Shown piece by piece: positions 1-9,332 of a DNA stretch of 64,000 nt (position 1 is its first letter; each line of letters starts with the position of its first letter). The stretch covers positions 62,001 through 126,000 of the forward strand of contig JADNRV010000111.1 of assembly GCA_015499995.1 (NCBI GenBank), in the 5' to 3' direction. Under the pieces are notes generated by a model that worked only from the letters and a program-made list of their open reading frames with translations, searched no databases and was not told the DNA's origin. The position numbers and the translations under genes were made by a program. This DNA comes from Flammula alnicola. Its lineage: Eukaryota; Basidiomycota; Agaricomycetes; Agaricales; Strophariaceae.

Positions 1-2
1 CG

Positions 3-3000
3 GCGAGCTATGCCCAGCTGTATGTCTACGAGCCGCGGGCAGCGTTGGATGTTCGCATGCAGCAAAATGCAGGTCTTGACCAAACGATCATGGATGGCCT
101 ACAAACGATGCTCTCACAACACCACCAATATGTTCCTGTCTACCGCCACGCCTTCGAAATCCTGCAAACGTATGATCCAGCAAATGACGTTGAAGTGCGA
201 CTGCGACTGACTCCTGGACTTGATCGCCGTCGGTACAACCTCCCAACTGCTGATGAGGTGGCAGTTATTCTCCCTGGAAACCATTCAACAGAGCCCCGCG
301 ATATCGTCCTTCGGCTTCGTTCTGGACCTTTACATCGTATCAGTGACCTCCATCCTGCCTATACCCCTCTTCAATATCCTCTTCTTTTTCCACGAGGTGA
401 AAATGGTTGGTACCCAGAGATGAAGTTGCATGAGACTGCAGAGCAGCGAGATGGTCGGCTTCAGCAGCGAGAGGGACGGCGACAGCGGCAACGCGATCGT
501 GGATTGGAAGTACAACCTGGCGACTTACCACAGTCGAGACGACTCACCTTGACTCGATATGTTGCGCATCGGATTCATTACCGCCCCGAGGAATTTAATC
601 CACTACTTCATGGTGGCCGCCTTTTTACCCGTTATGTTGTTGACATGTTTGCCTCTGCTGACCAGCAAAGGTTGTCGTGGATAGAACGAAGTCAGCCAAT
701 GTTTCGGGCTGCCAGATTCAACAATCTCCAAGATGCCGTCGCCAACGACGATGACAATCTCGACCTCAATGACCTCGGCCAGCGTGTCATCCTTCCGTCC
801 TCTTATACTGGTGGACCTCGAAACTTAGGTCAAGGCTTCCAGGATTCCATGGCCATTGCTCGCTACTTCCGAAAGGTTGATATATTCCTCACGATGACGA
901 CCAATCCACATTGGGCTGAAATTGAGCGCGAGCTTCTACCGGGCCAGACAGCCTATGATCGTCCTGACTTGGTGACACGGGTGTTTCAGATGAAGAAGAA
1001 GGCGGTTATCGATTATATTTACCAGCACGGTGTATTTGGGAGGGCTGTTGCCTACATCTACACAATTGAATTTCAGAAGCGTGGGCTTCCTCACATGCAC
1101 TGCCTGGTCTTCCTCAAAGACCCCTACAAGCTGCTTACCCCTGAAGCGATAGATTCCTGCATCTCAGCACGTTGGCCAGACCCCGAGACCCAGCCACTCT
1201 TATTTGAAACGGTCAAGAAATGCATGGTGCATGGGCCCTGCGGAGCGCTGAATCCTAATGCTCCGTGCATGATTGACGGCAAATGCAGCAAAAATTACCC
1301 GAAGGATTTCCAAGAATTCACAACAATGGACCACCGTGGATACCCTCTCTATTTCCGACCGAATGATGGATGCGCATACGAGGTGGGAGGCGTGATGGTC
1401 GATAATCGTTGGATTGTCGCATACCCGCCATTTCTTTGCGGCGACTTCCATTGCCACATCAACATGGAATGCGCCATATCCCTCGGAACGTTCAAGTATG
1501 CATTCAAGTACATTCAGAAGGGACCAGACCTTGCTGCACTGGAGGTCAATCGACGCGATGAGGTCAAGCGGTGGATAGAGGGTCGCTATATCTCTCCACC
1601 TGATGCCGTATGGCGAATCTTCCACTTTGACATTCACGAGCAGATTCCGAATGTTGTTCGCCTTCAAGTCCACCTTGAGAACCACCATATGGTCACTTTT
1701 AATCCAGACGAAGATATTGACGCTGTTCTTCAACGTGGGGCAAATCAACGGACTTCCTTGACTGCATTTTTCGAGGCAAACACAGACCCCAGTCCACTTG
1801 GCGAAGAAGCTAGAAAACACACATATCAGGAATTCCCTCAGTATTTTGTCTACAATGAAAATGACAGGAAATGGACTCTGCGAAAGAAAGGTTTTGCGCT
1901 GGGTCGAATGTATTTCATCAAGCCTACAGCCGGCGAGCAGTTTTACCTGCGTACTTTGCTTACCGTAGTGAAAGGCCCAAAGTCATTTGAAGACCTTCGC
2001 AGAGTACCAGCACATCGAGACCCCCTGCCCACCTTTCATGCCGCATGTCTTGCTCGAGGTCTTCTTGAGGACGACGGTGAATGGCGTCTTTGCTTGCAAG
2101 AAGCATGTGAGATGCAGACCGGCACCCGAGTGCGACATCTATTTTCCACTTTCCTGCTCTTCGGACCCCCTGCTCAGCCCAACGTACTGTGGAACGACTT
2201 TCGACATCTTATCTGTGATGATTTGGAACACCGTCTGCAAGCCATGGGAATTCAGAATCCAGCTGAGGAAGATGTTTACGATTATGGCCTCTTCCTCCTC
2301 GATACTATTTTAGGCGATTCTGGACACACACTGGCGGACTTTCCATCCATGCCCCGACCAGTTCGAGATTGGGCTGCTCTTGATATCAACCATCTGATTG
2401 CAGAACAGCTCAACTACAACCGAGATGCTCAACAAGCTGAGTTGGATGAGCGACTCCCTTGCCTAAATGCCGATCAGAGAGCCGCCTATACACGAATCAT
2501 CGCATCAATCGAGGAGGGGCTGGACGAGGTGTTTTTCCTGCATGGTCATGGCGGTACCGGGAAGACATTTGTCTACAACACAATCTGCGCAAAGCTACGT
2601 AGTGAAGGGAAAGTTATTCTCTGCGTCTCATCATCTGGAATCTCAGCACTCCTTATTCGTGGTGGCCGAACAGCTCATTCAACATTCAAAATCCCAATCG
2701 ACACGCTCACTGAAGGTTCAATGTGCAACGTTCAGAAGAATAGTCCTCGCGCTGACCTTCTCCGTGCTACAAAGGCTATCATTTGGGATGAAATAGGTGC
2801 TCAACACCGGCATGCAGTCGAAGCTGTCGATCGGACCCTACGCGATGTCTGTGATGATGATCGACCTTTCGCAGGCATTCCTGTCATACTCGGAGGCGAC
2901 TTTCTCCAAACACTTCCTGTGGTACCCAAAGGTTCACGTGAAGATATTTTGGATGCAACCATTCAGCGATCACACCTCTGGCAACACGTTGAAATCCTTT

Positions 3001-3860
3001 TCCTCCGCCAGAACATGTGTCTTGATCAAGGATTAGCTGACGTTCGGCAATTCTCCCAGTGGCTTCTCGATGTAGGCCATGGGCGAAATATGATTGACAA
3101 TATCCAGATCCACCTGCCTGAGCACATGAGAGTCGACAACGTTGAATCGCTCATTGATTCCATATACCCTGATGTTCATTCGGACCCACCCCCCCCACCT
3201 GAATATTTTCTGAACCGAATGATCCTTGCGCCACGAAATGCCGATGTTGGTGAACTCAATCAACAGATACTCGATCGAATGTTTGGAGATGTTCAACAGT
3301 ATATCAGCGCTGATGAAATGATACGTGAGGCAGGAGCAGATCCGGAGAATGACGATCATATTCCTGTCGAGTTTTTGCGGTCAATCAATTCGTCAAGTCT
3401 TCCTCCAGGCGAACTCAATCTCAAGGTCGGATGCCCCATTATCCTTCTTCGTAACCTCTCCCCTTCACAAGGTCTCTGCAATGGTACTCGAATGATTGTC
3501 ACAAGAATGCGCAATAGGGTTCTTGAGGTGTGTCTTATCGGAGGAGAGCATGATGGAGAGATCGCTTTAATCCCACGAATTTCCCTGACTCCAACATCGT
3601 CTGCTGCAGACGTGACCTTCAAATTCAAGCGACGTCAGTTTCCTGTCCGACTTGCATTCTCGCTATCTATTAACAGGTCCCAGGGTCAGTCTGTACAATA
3701 TGTTGGTCTTGATCTCCGAATTCCTGTGTTTGCGCATGGACAACTTTATGTCGCACTTTCACGGGCTACTTCAAGCCACAATATTAAGATTCTTCTTCCG
3801 GATAATGCTACTGAACCTATTACATCTAATGTAGTATATGAAGAGGTTCTTTTAAATTAA
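3..3860 (+). CDS. Helitron Rep/PIF1-family helicase, 5' partial
   Basis: Helitron replication initiator fused to a superfamily-1 helicase, which nicks, transfers and unwinds transposon DNA. The frame is open from nt 3, so the true start is upstream; the in-frame TTG at 45 is not a start. The Helitron-like N region is followed by the HUH motif His-Met-His at 1092-1100 (context GLPHMHCL) and the two-tyrosine motif YAFKYIQK, with tyrosine codons at 1497 and 1509. The PIF1 domain has Walker A GHGGTGKT (2544-2567), Walker B IIWDE (about 2778), the GGDFLQ motif (about 2893), and the late motifs around SLSINRSQGQS and YVALSRA (3661-3765). Stop TAA is at 3858-3860. No stop or frameshift interrupts about 1285 codons, so all catalytic motifs for transposition appear present in the visible part. 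Confidence 0.95.
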   Translation, partial: ASYAQLYVYEPRAALDVRMQQNAGLDQTIMDGLQTMLSQHHQYVPVYRHAFEILQTYDPANDVEVRLRLTPGLDRRRYNLPTADEVAVILPGNHSTEPRDIVLRLRSGPLHRISDLHPAYTPLQYPLLFPRGENGWYPEMKLHETAEQRDGRLQQREGRRQRQRDRGLEVQPGDLPQSRRLTLTRYVAHRIHYRPEEFNPLLHGGRLFTRYVVDMFASADQQRLSWIERSQPMFRAARFNNLQDAVANDDDNLDLNDLGQRVILPSSYTGGPRNLGQGFQDSMAIARYFRKVDIFLTMTTNPHWAEIERELLPGQTAYDRPDLVTRVFQMKKKAVIDYIYQHGVFGRAVAYIYTIEFQKRGLPHMHCLVFLKDPYKLLTPEAIDSCISARWPDPETQPLLFETVKKCMVHGPCGALNPNAPCMIDGKCSKNYPKDFQEFTTMDHRGYPLYFRPNDGCAYEVGGVMVDNRWIVAYPPFLCGDFHCHINMECAISLGTFKYAFKYIQKGPDLAALEVNRRDEVKRWIEGRYISPPDAVWRIFHFDIHEQIPNVVRLQVHLENHHMVTFNPDEDIDAVLQRGANQRTSLTAFFEANTDPSPLGEEARKHTYQEFPQYFVYNENDRKWTLRKKGFALGRMYFIKPTAGEQFYLRTLLTVVKGPKSFEDLRRVPAHRDPLPTFHAACLARGLLEDDGEWRLCLQEACEMQTGTRVRHLFSTFLLFGPPAQPNVLWNDFRHLICDDLEHRLQAMGIQNPAEEDVYDYGLFLLDTILGDSGHTLADFPSMPRPVRDWAALDINHLIAEQLNYNRDAQQAELDERLPCLNADQRAAYTRIIASIEEGLDEVFFLHGHGGTGKTFVYNTICAKLRSEGKVILCVSSSGISALLIRGGRTAHSTFKIPIDTLTEGSMCNVQKNSPRADLLRATKAIIWDEIGAQHRHAVEAVDRTLRDVCDDDRPFAGIPVILGGDFLQTLPVVPKGSREDILDATIQRSHLWQHVEILFLRQNMCLDQGLADVRQFSQWLLDVGHGRNMIDNIQIHLPEHMRVDNVESLIDSIYPDVHSDPPPPPEYFLNRMILAPRNADVGELNQQILDRMFGDVQQYISADEMIREAGADPENDDHIPVEFLRSINSSSLPPGELNLKVGCPIILLRNLSPSQGLCNGTRMIVTRMRNRVLEVCLIGGEHDGEIALIPRISLTPTSSAADVTFKFKRRQFPVRLAFSLSINRSQGQSVQYVGLDLRIPVFAHGQLYVALSRATSSHNIKILLPDNATEPITSNVVYEEVLLN

Positions 3861-3883
3861 AGTATACTAGCATATGGTTCCTG

Positions 3884-3914
3884 TGTGCGAAGCACAGATC
3901 CTTACAGGCTTTAC
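3884..3914 (+). other. decayed Helitron 3'-end-like hairpin
   Basis: Just after the helicase stop is a second copy of the terminator: stem TGTGC/GCACA around the same GAA loop (3884-3896), then a spacer ending ACAGGCTTTA where the real end at 4818 reads ACAGGCTAGT. The shared loop, the ACAGGCT core and the spacing suggest an older terminator that lost its CTAG and was bypassed. Confidence 0.6.
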
Positions 3915-3924
3915 TGTTGCTACA

Positions 3925-4490
3925 TTCCTTCAGAAAAATAAATATTACCCCTCTGCTACTCTAGATTTTTAGAAAGCACAATTAGCATGATGTCTTCAAG
4001 ACAGTAAGCATAATTTTATATAAAGTTGGTTGGTGTGAGGCATGCAGTGACACGAATTAGCAGAAAGATTCATTTACGAGTTTTTGTTGATCTTTGTTTA
4101 CTGAAGCCATCTATGCAGTGATGTGCACTTCAAAAAAAAAGTAAATATTGCATACCCCTCTGCTATTCAAGATTTTTGGTAGAATTCATCAGAAAGGTAT
4201 TCTAAATGCATTCCAAGTATTTTTATGCAAAGTTGGTTGTTTTGTGTAGCGCAGTGATACAAATTAGCTCAACAGCAGTCAGTATATGAAAATTCAAACT
4301 CCGCTGATGTGCGCTCTACGGGTTTCAAAAAAAGCGGATATTGCATACCCCTCTGCTATTCAAGATTTTTGGTAGAATTCATCAGAAAGGTATTCTAAAT
4401 GCATTCCAAGTATTTTTATGCAAAGTTGGTTGTTTTGTGTAGCGCGGTGATACAAATTAGCTCAATGGCAGTCAGTGCATGAAAATTACT
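3925..4490 (+). repeat. Helitron tail tandem repeats, about 193-bp period
   Basis: Three units. Two near-identical units start at ATATTGCATACCCCTCTGCT (4145 and 4338, offset 193) and run to about 4294 and 4487. A degenerate older unit starts near 3935 (ATATTACCCCTCTGCTACT) and runs to about 4075. Shared landmarks are TTTTTATGCAAAGTTGGTTG and a ...GTGATACAAATTAGC block. No coding potential; repeats between ORF and 3' hairpin are common in Helitrons. Confidence 0.9.
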
Positions 4491-4821
4491 TACATCAAAT
4501 AAACGTACTAGGTGCGGAGAACCCAGCATCACTCTGGAAACATCAACAGATTCCGGTCTCTGATTTGCCTTAGACCTGCTCATCATGAACAAATTAGCGA
4601 GTGTCGCTTCTGACATTTTTACATATTATTCTGATTCATGTTTTATGTACATAAATGCCTACTCTATACGAGACAGATACAATCGCATTTATCTTCAATA
4701 CATCTCAAAATGTCGTGTGAATTGTTCGTCAACCAGAAATTTGCACCTTTCAGTTCTCAAAGTCTTGCTCATAGACTCTTGGACAACTCTTTCCCGTGCG
4801 AAGCACGGGTCCACAGGCTAG

Positions 4822-5136
4822 TATCTATCAAGCACTCTCGCCACTCCCACCTACATACGTGCACCCATGACTAACATTGAGCGCCCAGGGCAGCCGCTCG
4901 GAGACGAAACCTCGAGCTCACTCTACACACATGACAATCATCCACCAACATGTAGATATCGATCAGACAAATAGAACTCTGAGCATATGCCGAAAAGAAC
5001 AAGAACAATATGATTTTTGGTTCTATTTCTGGATGTGCAATTTGTGTCCGATCATCGTTCTTGTTCTCGTTCTGTGTGTGCTGGTGTGACAAATAATGTA
5101 CACTTGGAGCTATTCTGGATATTACGACCCACAGAA
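4822..5136. other. intergenic, Helitron to MLKL/receiver gene
   Basis: Flank of the Helitron insertion and 3' flank of the minus-strand gene ending at 5137. Only short overlapping frames in both directions; nothing recognisable. Confidence 0.5.
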
Positions 5137-6547
5137 CTAATATGGATGGAACCCTTTCCATGAGTTATCGTCGCTCTTCCCTGCCGCGAGATTGGATATA
5201 TAATGTAAACACGTTACTGGACTGGTGGTCGAGCCCGCCGAGTCATACGAATCGACATAACGGGTTTCTTGGATGCTACGCCAGGTATAGATGAGGACAG
5301 GCGCGTTAAAATATCGTCCTCGTAGATATCGTAGAAAGGTTTCTCCGGCAGTCGGATTGAGGTATGTTCCGACTCCAGGATCAGATTCTAAGCGGACATT
5401 GTCTGAGATAAAACGAACACGAGAAGGATCGTCATTATTCCGCAGAAAATCTAGGAGTTGGGTCAAGATCAGTATTTGCTTCGCAGATCATGATGTATTA
5501 ATAGTAAAACTGGACCTTACCTGAGTTTGCATCGACCCAGGCCTTCGCAACAGCAGTGGAGGAGAGCTCAATGACCCATATTCCCTTTAGTTGGGCATGC
5601 TGAACTTCGCGTGCATTGTTCGCGGGTCGGTCATCAATCCATATCAAAAGAGGAGTTGTGAGTTGATCGCCAGGTGCTACCCTCACCCGGAAAGCATCGA
5701 CGAGTGGTGGAGGTTTTTCAGCTACAGAAAATGAGTCACAGAAGGAAAGCGTGGTATGGTAGTAACTTGCCTGTTGCATACCGGTCCACCAACTGTCTTA
5801 ACGTTTCTTGGCCTAGCACTCGCGCAAGGTTGTCGGGAGTGATTCCACCACACTTATATTCATCCAGGAGCATGACGATTCGATCAGACGCGTATTTCGG
5901 AAGCCCATTGCCGTACCACATGTTTAAACGGGCACAGAAGAGCTCAGTGGTAGCGAAGTTCACCTAAAGGTGTTGATATTAGCGTTGAGAATGTATATAA
6001 TACCAGAATAACCGACCTTAGCACCTATATAGCCCCCCCAGAACTCCCGGGCTCCCATATCAGCCAATTCATCAATCGGACCAATGGTGCGACTCTCGGA
6101 TGAGTCGGATCCGTCCTGGAAAGCTGCTAGGCTCACTGACTGTTCAGCGTCCTTAATATGGTCACGAAAGTACCCGACGACCGCCAATGAAGTAAGAAGG
6201 ATAAGAAGTTGGTGGTTGAGTTGTTGTTGATCGCGTTGTAACTGGCTAATGACTGCCATCGGGATGAAGAACGCGATAATCTTCTGCGAGCGCTTGTACT
6301 TCCAGACCAGGAGGTGCTCCTTGGTCCTTTGCAGGGCATCACCAATACTGCGAATCGATTCGGATAGCTGGAGCTCGCCAGTGCCTTTGAATTGAGTGGA
6401 GGCGAAAGGCAATAGGATATTGTGGATCTGAAGCACGGTGGAAGAGATTTGTGTGAGAAGTGCTTCCTTTTCAGCTTGTTGGTCGATCCACGTTTGAATT
6501 GCTTTGCATAACGTGCAAACAGTTGCGGCGAGCGATATAACATCCAT
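5137..6547 (-). CDS. MLKL/HeLo-like helical domain fused to receiver-like domain, 412 aa
   Basis: Four exons on the minus strand: 6547-6017, 5963-5771, 5721-5521, 5450-5137 (1239 nt, frame kept). Introns are 53, 49 and 70 nt; the first donor is GTCGGT and the second is a GC-AG intron with the GCAAGT donor. Residues 1 to about 150 form an amphipathic helical bundle starting MDVISLAATVC, of the sort seen at the N-terminus of fungal HeLo/MLKL-NTD-type cell-death or STAND proteins. About 165-240 is a helical linker with a helix-loop-helix (LLDEYKCGGIT). From about 262 the pattern resembles a response-regulator receiver: an acidic pair in LLIWIDD (D271/D272), a candidate phospho-Asp in FISDN (D325), then LIYT with T364. 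The conserved late Lys is not evident, so it may be a non-phosphorylated pseudo-receiver. No NACHT or NB-ARC lies between. The gene model is strong; the function (signalling or regulated cell death) is inference. Confidence 0.7.
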
Positions 6548-6600
6548 GGGTTATAAGTATGATGGGATAAGGGAGAGGACAACAGAAATGACGACAAGGA

Positions 6601-6680
6601 GGCAGTGCTCGGCACTGCCCGCAAGTCCATCCATCCGACTACAAAGAAGGGGAGTATAAATATAAATATATGATATAGTG
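6601..6680 (-). promoter_or_regulatory. putative promoter/5' leader of MLKL/receiver gene
   Basis: On the minus strand a TATA-rich tract (plus 6655-6672, TATAAATATAAATATATG) lies about 110-125 nt upstream of the ATG at 6547. A near-perfect palindrome GGCAGTGC-TC-GGCACTGCC occupies 6601-6619 between it and the start, and could be a protein site or a leader hairpin. Motif-based only. Confidence 0.35.
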
Positions 6681-6782
6681 CTGTGCAAATGAAGTGTCTG
6701 TCGTGGGTATTAGGTACCAAAGCGAGGCATAGTTATTCTGGATGGTCTCAAAGAGTGTGAGGTAGGCAAGTGGTCGTTGGTC

Positions 6783-9332
6783 CTACAAAAACATGGCCAG
6801 GGTCATAGTAAGTGCAATGCACATGGGTAGCCATAGGGTTCTCGAATGTGGTCTGGAAGAGGAGCTCCCGTTCATCGTCGCATTCGGGGCACCAGTCGAA
6901 GAGGAGGGAGTCGTGTTTACGACAGCGTTATTTTGGACGACTGCCGATGCCGGAGCAGAACCAATAGGTAGAATCGTCTGCTGCTCAATTATACCAGAGC
7001 CAATCATCACCTGAACACCGACAGAAGGAACACCTTTGACCACGACGAAAAGCAATGCAGGACCAGGAGCAAGAATCGCGGGATTAGGCGGCACCTGTGA
7101 AACATGCAGTATAGCAGTGTTGTTGACATATCCCGTGTAGGTAGACTCGAGAACGACCATACGCTGGCCCATGTTCTGTCAGAGGGTTCATCAGTGTCGA
7201 AGCCGTGTTTCAATCGGAAGGACATACGATGGAGTGCGTCGAAAATCCTGGTCGAATGATAACGACCGTTGCATTTACTACATTCGCGACATCACCAAAG
7301 AGGTCATCCGAGTCCAGGACAATATCAAAAGAAGGGCCACCGTAAGAAAGCTGGGATAGAAGCCCCTTCGGCTGGGGCCGTCTCTGATTGTAGTAAGACG
7401 GATAGAACCTCTCTGTACGGTACTCAGTAGGGTATTTGACATCAGATCCCACAGTATAGTCAGCATTCGGATTCGAGCCAGAAACAAAGACAGATCCTAA
7501 TGAAAGTGTGTTAGGAACCAGGGGCGGTGTAGCAAGATGGATAGTCAGACCGACCATCAGGAAGCAAAATCGCCGAGGAGTGATACATGCGAGGAACTAC
7601 GCTTGCTGAGAATCCGTCACTCGACCAACGATGCCCAGCAGGTGCGTCGGGATCATAAATAACGGGCGTCAGTACCGGATCGTCGGCATACGATTGTCCG
7701 ATTGCCCATGGGTCAGATCCATAGCCAGCCGTCCCTGTTCTTCATTAGCGGCCATATACGAAAGTCTGAACTGCACTGGACACAACGTACCCATTTGAGC
7801 GCCATTGAGGCAAAGAACCTTGCCGTCGGGTAGCAAAACAAAATTTGCCATGCTACGTCTCTTCGGTAGAGGGTCGTCGGGAACGTAAGATTTTGAAACG
7901 TCCGGGGTTATCTTGACACAAGACGTAGAAGCCGGCTGTAAAATCGGCACGAAGGACGGAGATGTCCATCTACAAGTCATCAGTGACGTGAAAGCGATAA
8001 AATAGAGACCTCACTCGTCTGTCTCAACATTTGATCCTCCACAAAACATAATAGTCGCCGTCCAGTTGTTGGCAGGGAGAAGGGGCATCATAACTGTACC
8101 AGCGCTGGCAGGGTACGTTCTCACCGCGTCGGGCATGTCGTCAAGGGGAGTTTCGACGTTTGTCTTGGCGTCCAGAAGGACAGTCGACCATCCAGCCTGG
8201 ATAAGTAGCTTTCCTGATGGAATGAGCCAAGTCAGAGGATAGAGGTTAACTGGTAATGTGTTCTGAAGGATGGGAGCCGTGACAGAAGGTCCAGCTGGGG
8301 GAAAGAATTCATATGTTGGATTATTCTGGCCGGCATCGTTGATATATCCTCCATTTCTGGATCCCCCGATCTGAAAGTAGAAAATCAGAAGCGATGAGGA
8401 AGATACGACATTTACGTACGATGATTATGCTGCCGTCTTCAAGGGTCTCGCTAGACAACAGGTCAAAAGACATATTTCTGTGTTATGGATACGCAGAGAA
8501 CTTACAGAGTGGGGTACCACCGTTGCTCAGCTTTGACAGGCGACATGTACCACTGGCAATCATCTCCGGAACATGGGGTCAATATTCTGTGACGTTGAAG
8601 CAGCTGATGAGAAATAGGAAGAAAAATCCATGATACGGACATACCGGATGCTGAGGACGTGCGACAAGGTGGAAAAATCCAAGTTGAAGAATGAGGAAGC
8701 CAGGAAGGTAACGTGGAAAGTAAAGCGACGTACGAGCGGCGTCCATCGGCATCGTAGTATGGTCCAGAGCTGCCATCTTGCGAATCGGCTGCATCCCCGC
8801 CCGCTGTAACTGCTTGATTTCCTCCAACGTTGATCCATGTTCCGTTGCCCAAAACATTACCGCCCTGAGAGATTGGGTCGGAAATATGTTAGATAGAGTA
8901 AATGGGTTATCTTACCGCACAAAACGAGTTGGTCTTGACATCCATTGCCCGTTGCCTGTTATCCGTGGTCCCGTATTCTGATCGAACTTAATGGGCTATA
9001 GGAAAGCAGATGCTAAAGATTGACCAACCGGATGCCCACGCCGGATGCCCATTGATTTGTGTAGGGTTATTTTCCACTTTGTCGAGGATGTAAATCTTGT
9101 CTGGACGGCCTAGAAAAATCTTCAACCGTACAGGGACAGACGTTAAATCAAGCAAACACAAGTGTAACGCAGGAAATATTACTTGCTGAGAGCTCACGAG
9201 CGAATCGGCGATTATCTCAAACCTTCCGGGATCTCCTTGGTGCACTGGCTGACTTGGCGGGGGAACTACAGCAGGGAATTGAGCGAGGGCGAATGGATAG
9301 ACCAGCGCTGTGAAGTAGATGTGCTTTTTCAT
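6783..9332 (-). CDS. copper radical oxidase (glyoxal oxidase-like), secreted, 642 aa
   Basis: Extracellular oxidase that turns aldehydes or alcohols into acids or aldehydes with release of H2O2, which feeds peroxidases in wood-decay fungi. Twelve exons (-): 9332-9183, 9119-9029, 8977-8916, 8864-8734, 8650-8645 (6 nt), 8586-8506, 8450-8420, 8370-8015, 7969-7791, 7734-7555, 7496-7228, 7175-6783; 1929 nt in frame, introns 45-83 nt. A signal peptide (MKKHIYFTALVYPFALAQF) is followed by the glyoxal-oxidase N domain and a galactose-oxidase-type propeller. All radical-copper residues can be placed: Cys100 (NSFCAGG), Tyr171 (RWYPTL), Tyr413-His414 (RMYHSS) and His510 (FSTHS). The spacing Tyr171 to Tyr413 (242) equals that recalled for the Phanerochaete enzyme. 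The C-terminus is Ser/Thr/Asn-rich and ends in a hydrophobic stretch (about the last 20 residues), suggesting a GPI anchor or membrane tether. Substrate cannot be told from sequence. Confidence 0.92.

Larger units (their letters stand above)
1..4821 (+). mobile_element. Helitron, 3' portion (5' end outside window)
   Basis: Rolling-circle transposon. The Rep/helicase ORF is already open at the window edge, so the 5' terminus lies upstream. The 3' terminus is textbook: a hairpin with 7-bp arms CCCGTGC (4793-4799) and GCACGGG (4803-4809) around a GAA loop, eight nt of spacer, then CTAG at 4818-4821 followed by the host T. Helitrons insert between A and T without target duplication, and the T after CTAG agrees. 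Between ORF and end lie three tandem tail repeats and a decayed first terminator (see those entries). The intact ORF suggests recent activity. Confidence 0.93.

Noticed and set aside
1200..1820. 206-codon minus-strand frame
   Set aside because: Antisense shadow of the Helitron Rep region, which has clear catalytic motifs.
5970..6720. minus frame 6720-6133 as an alternative gene
   Set aside because: Out of frame with the MLKL-like exon 6547-6017, which continues through three proper introns to a conserved C-terminus.
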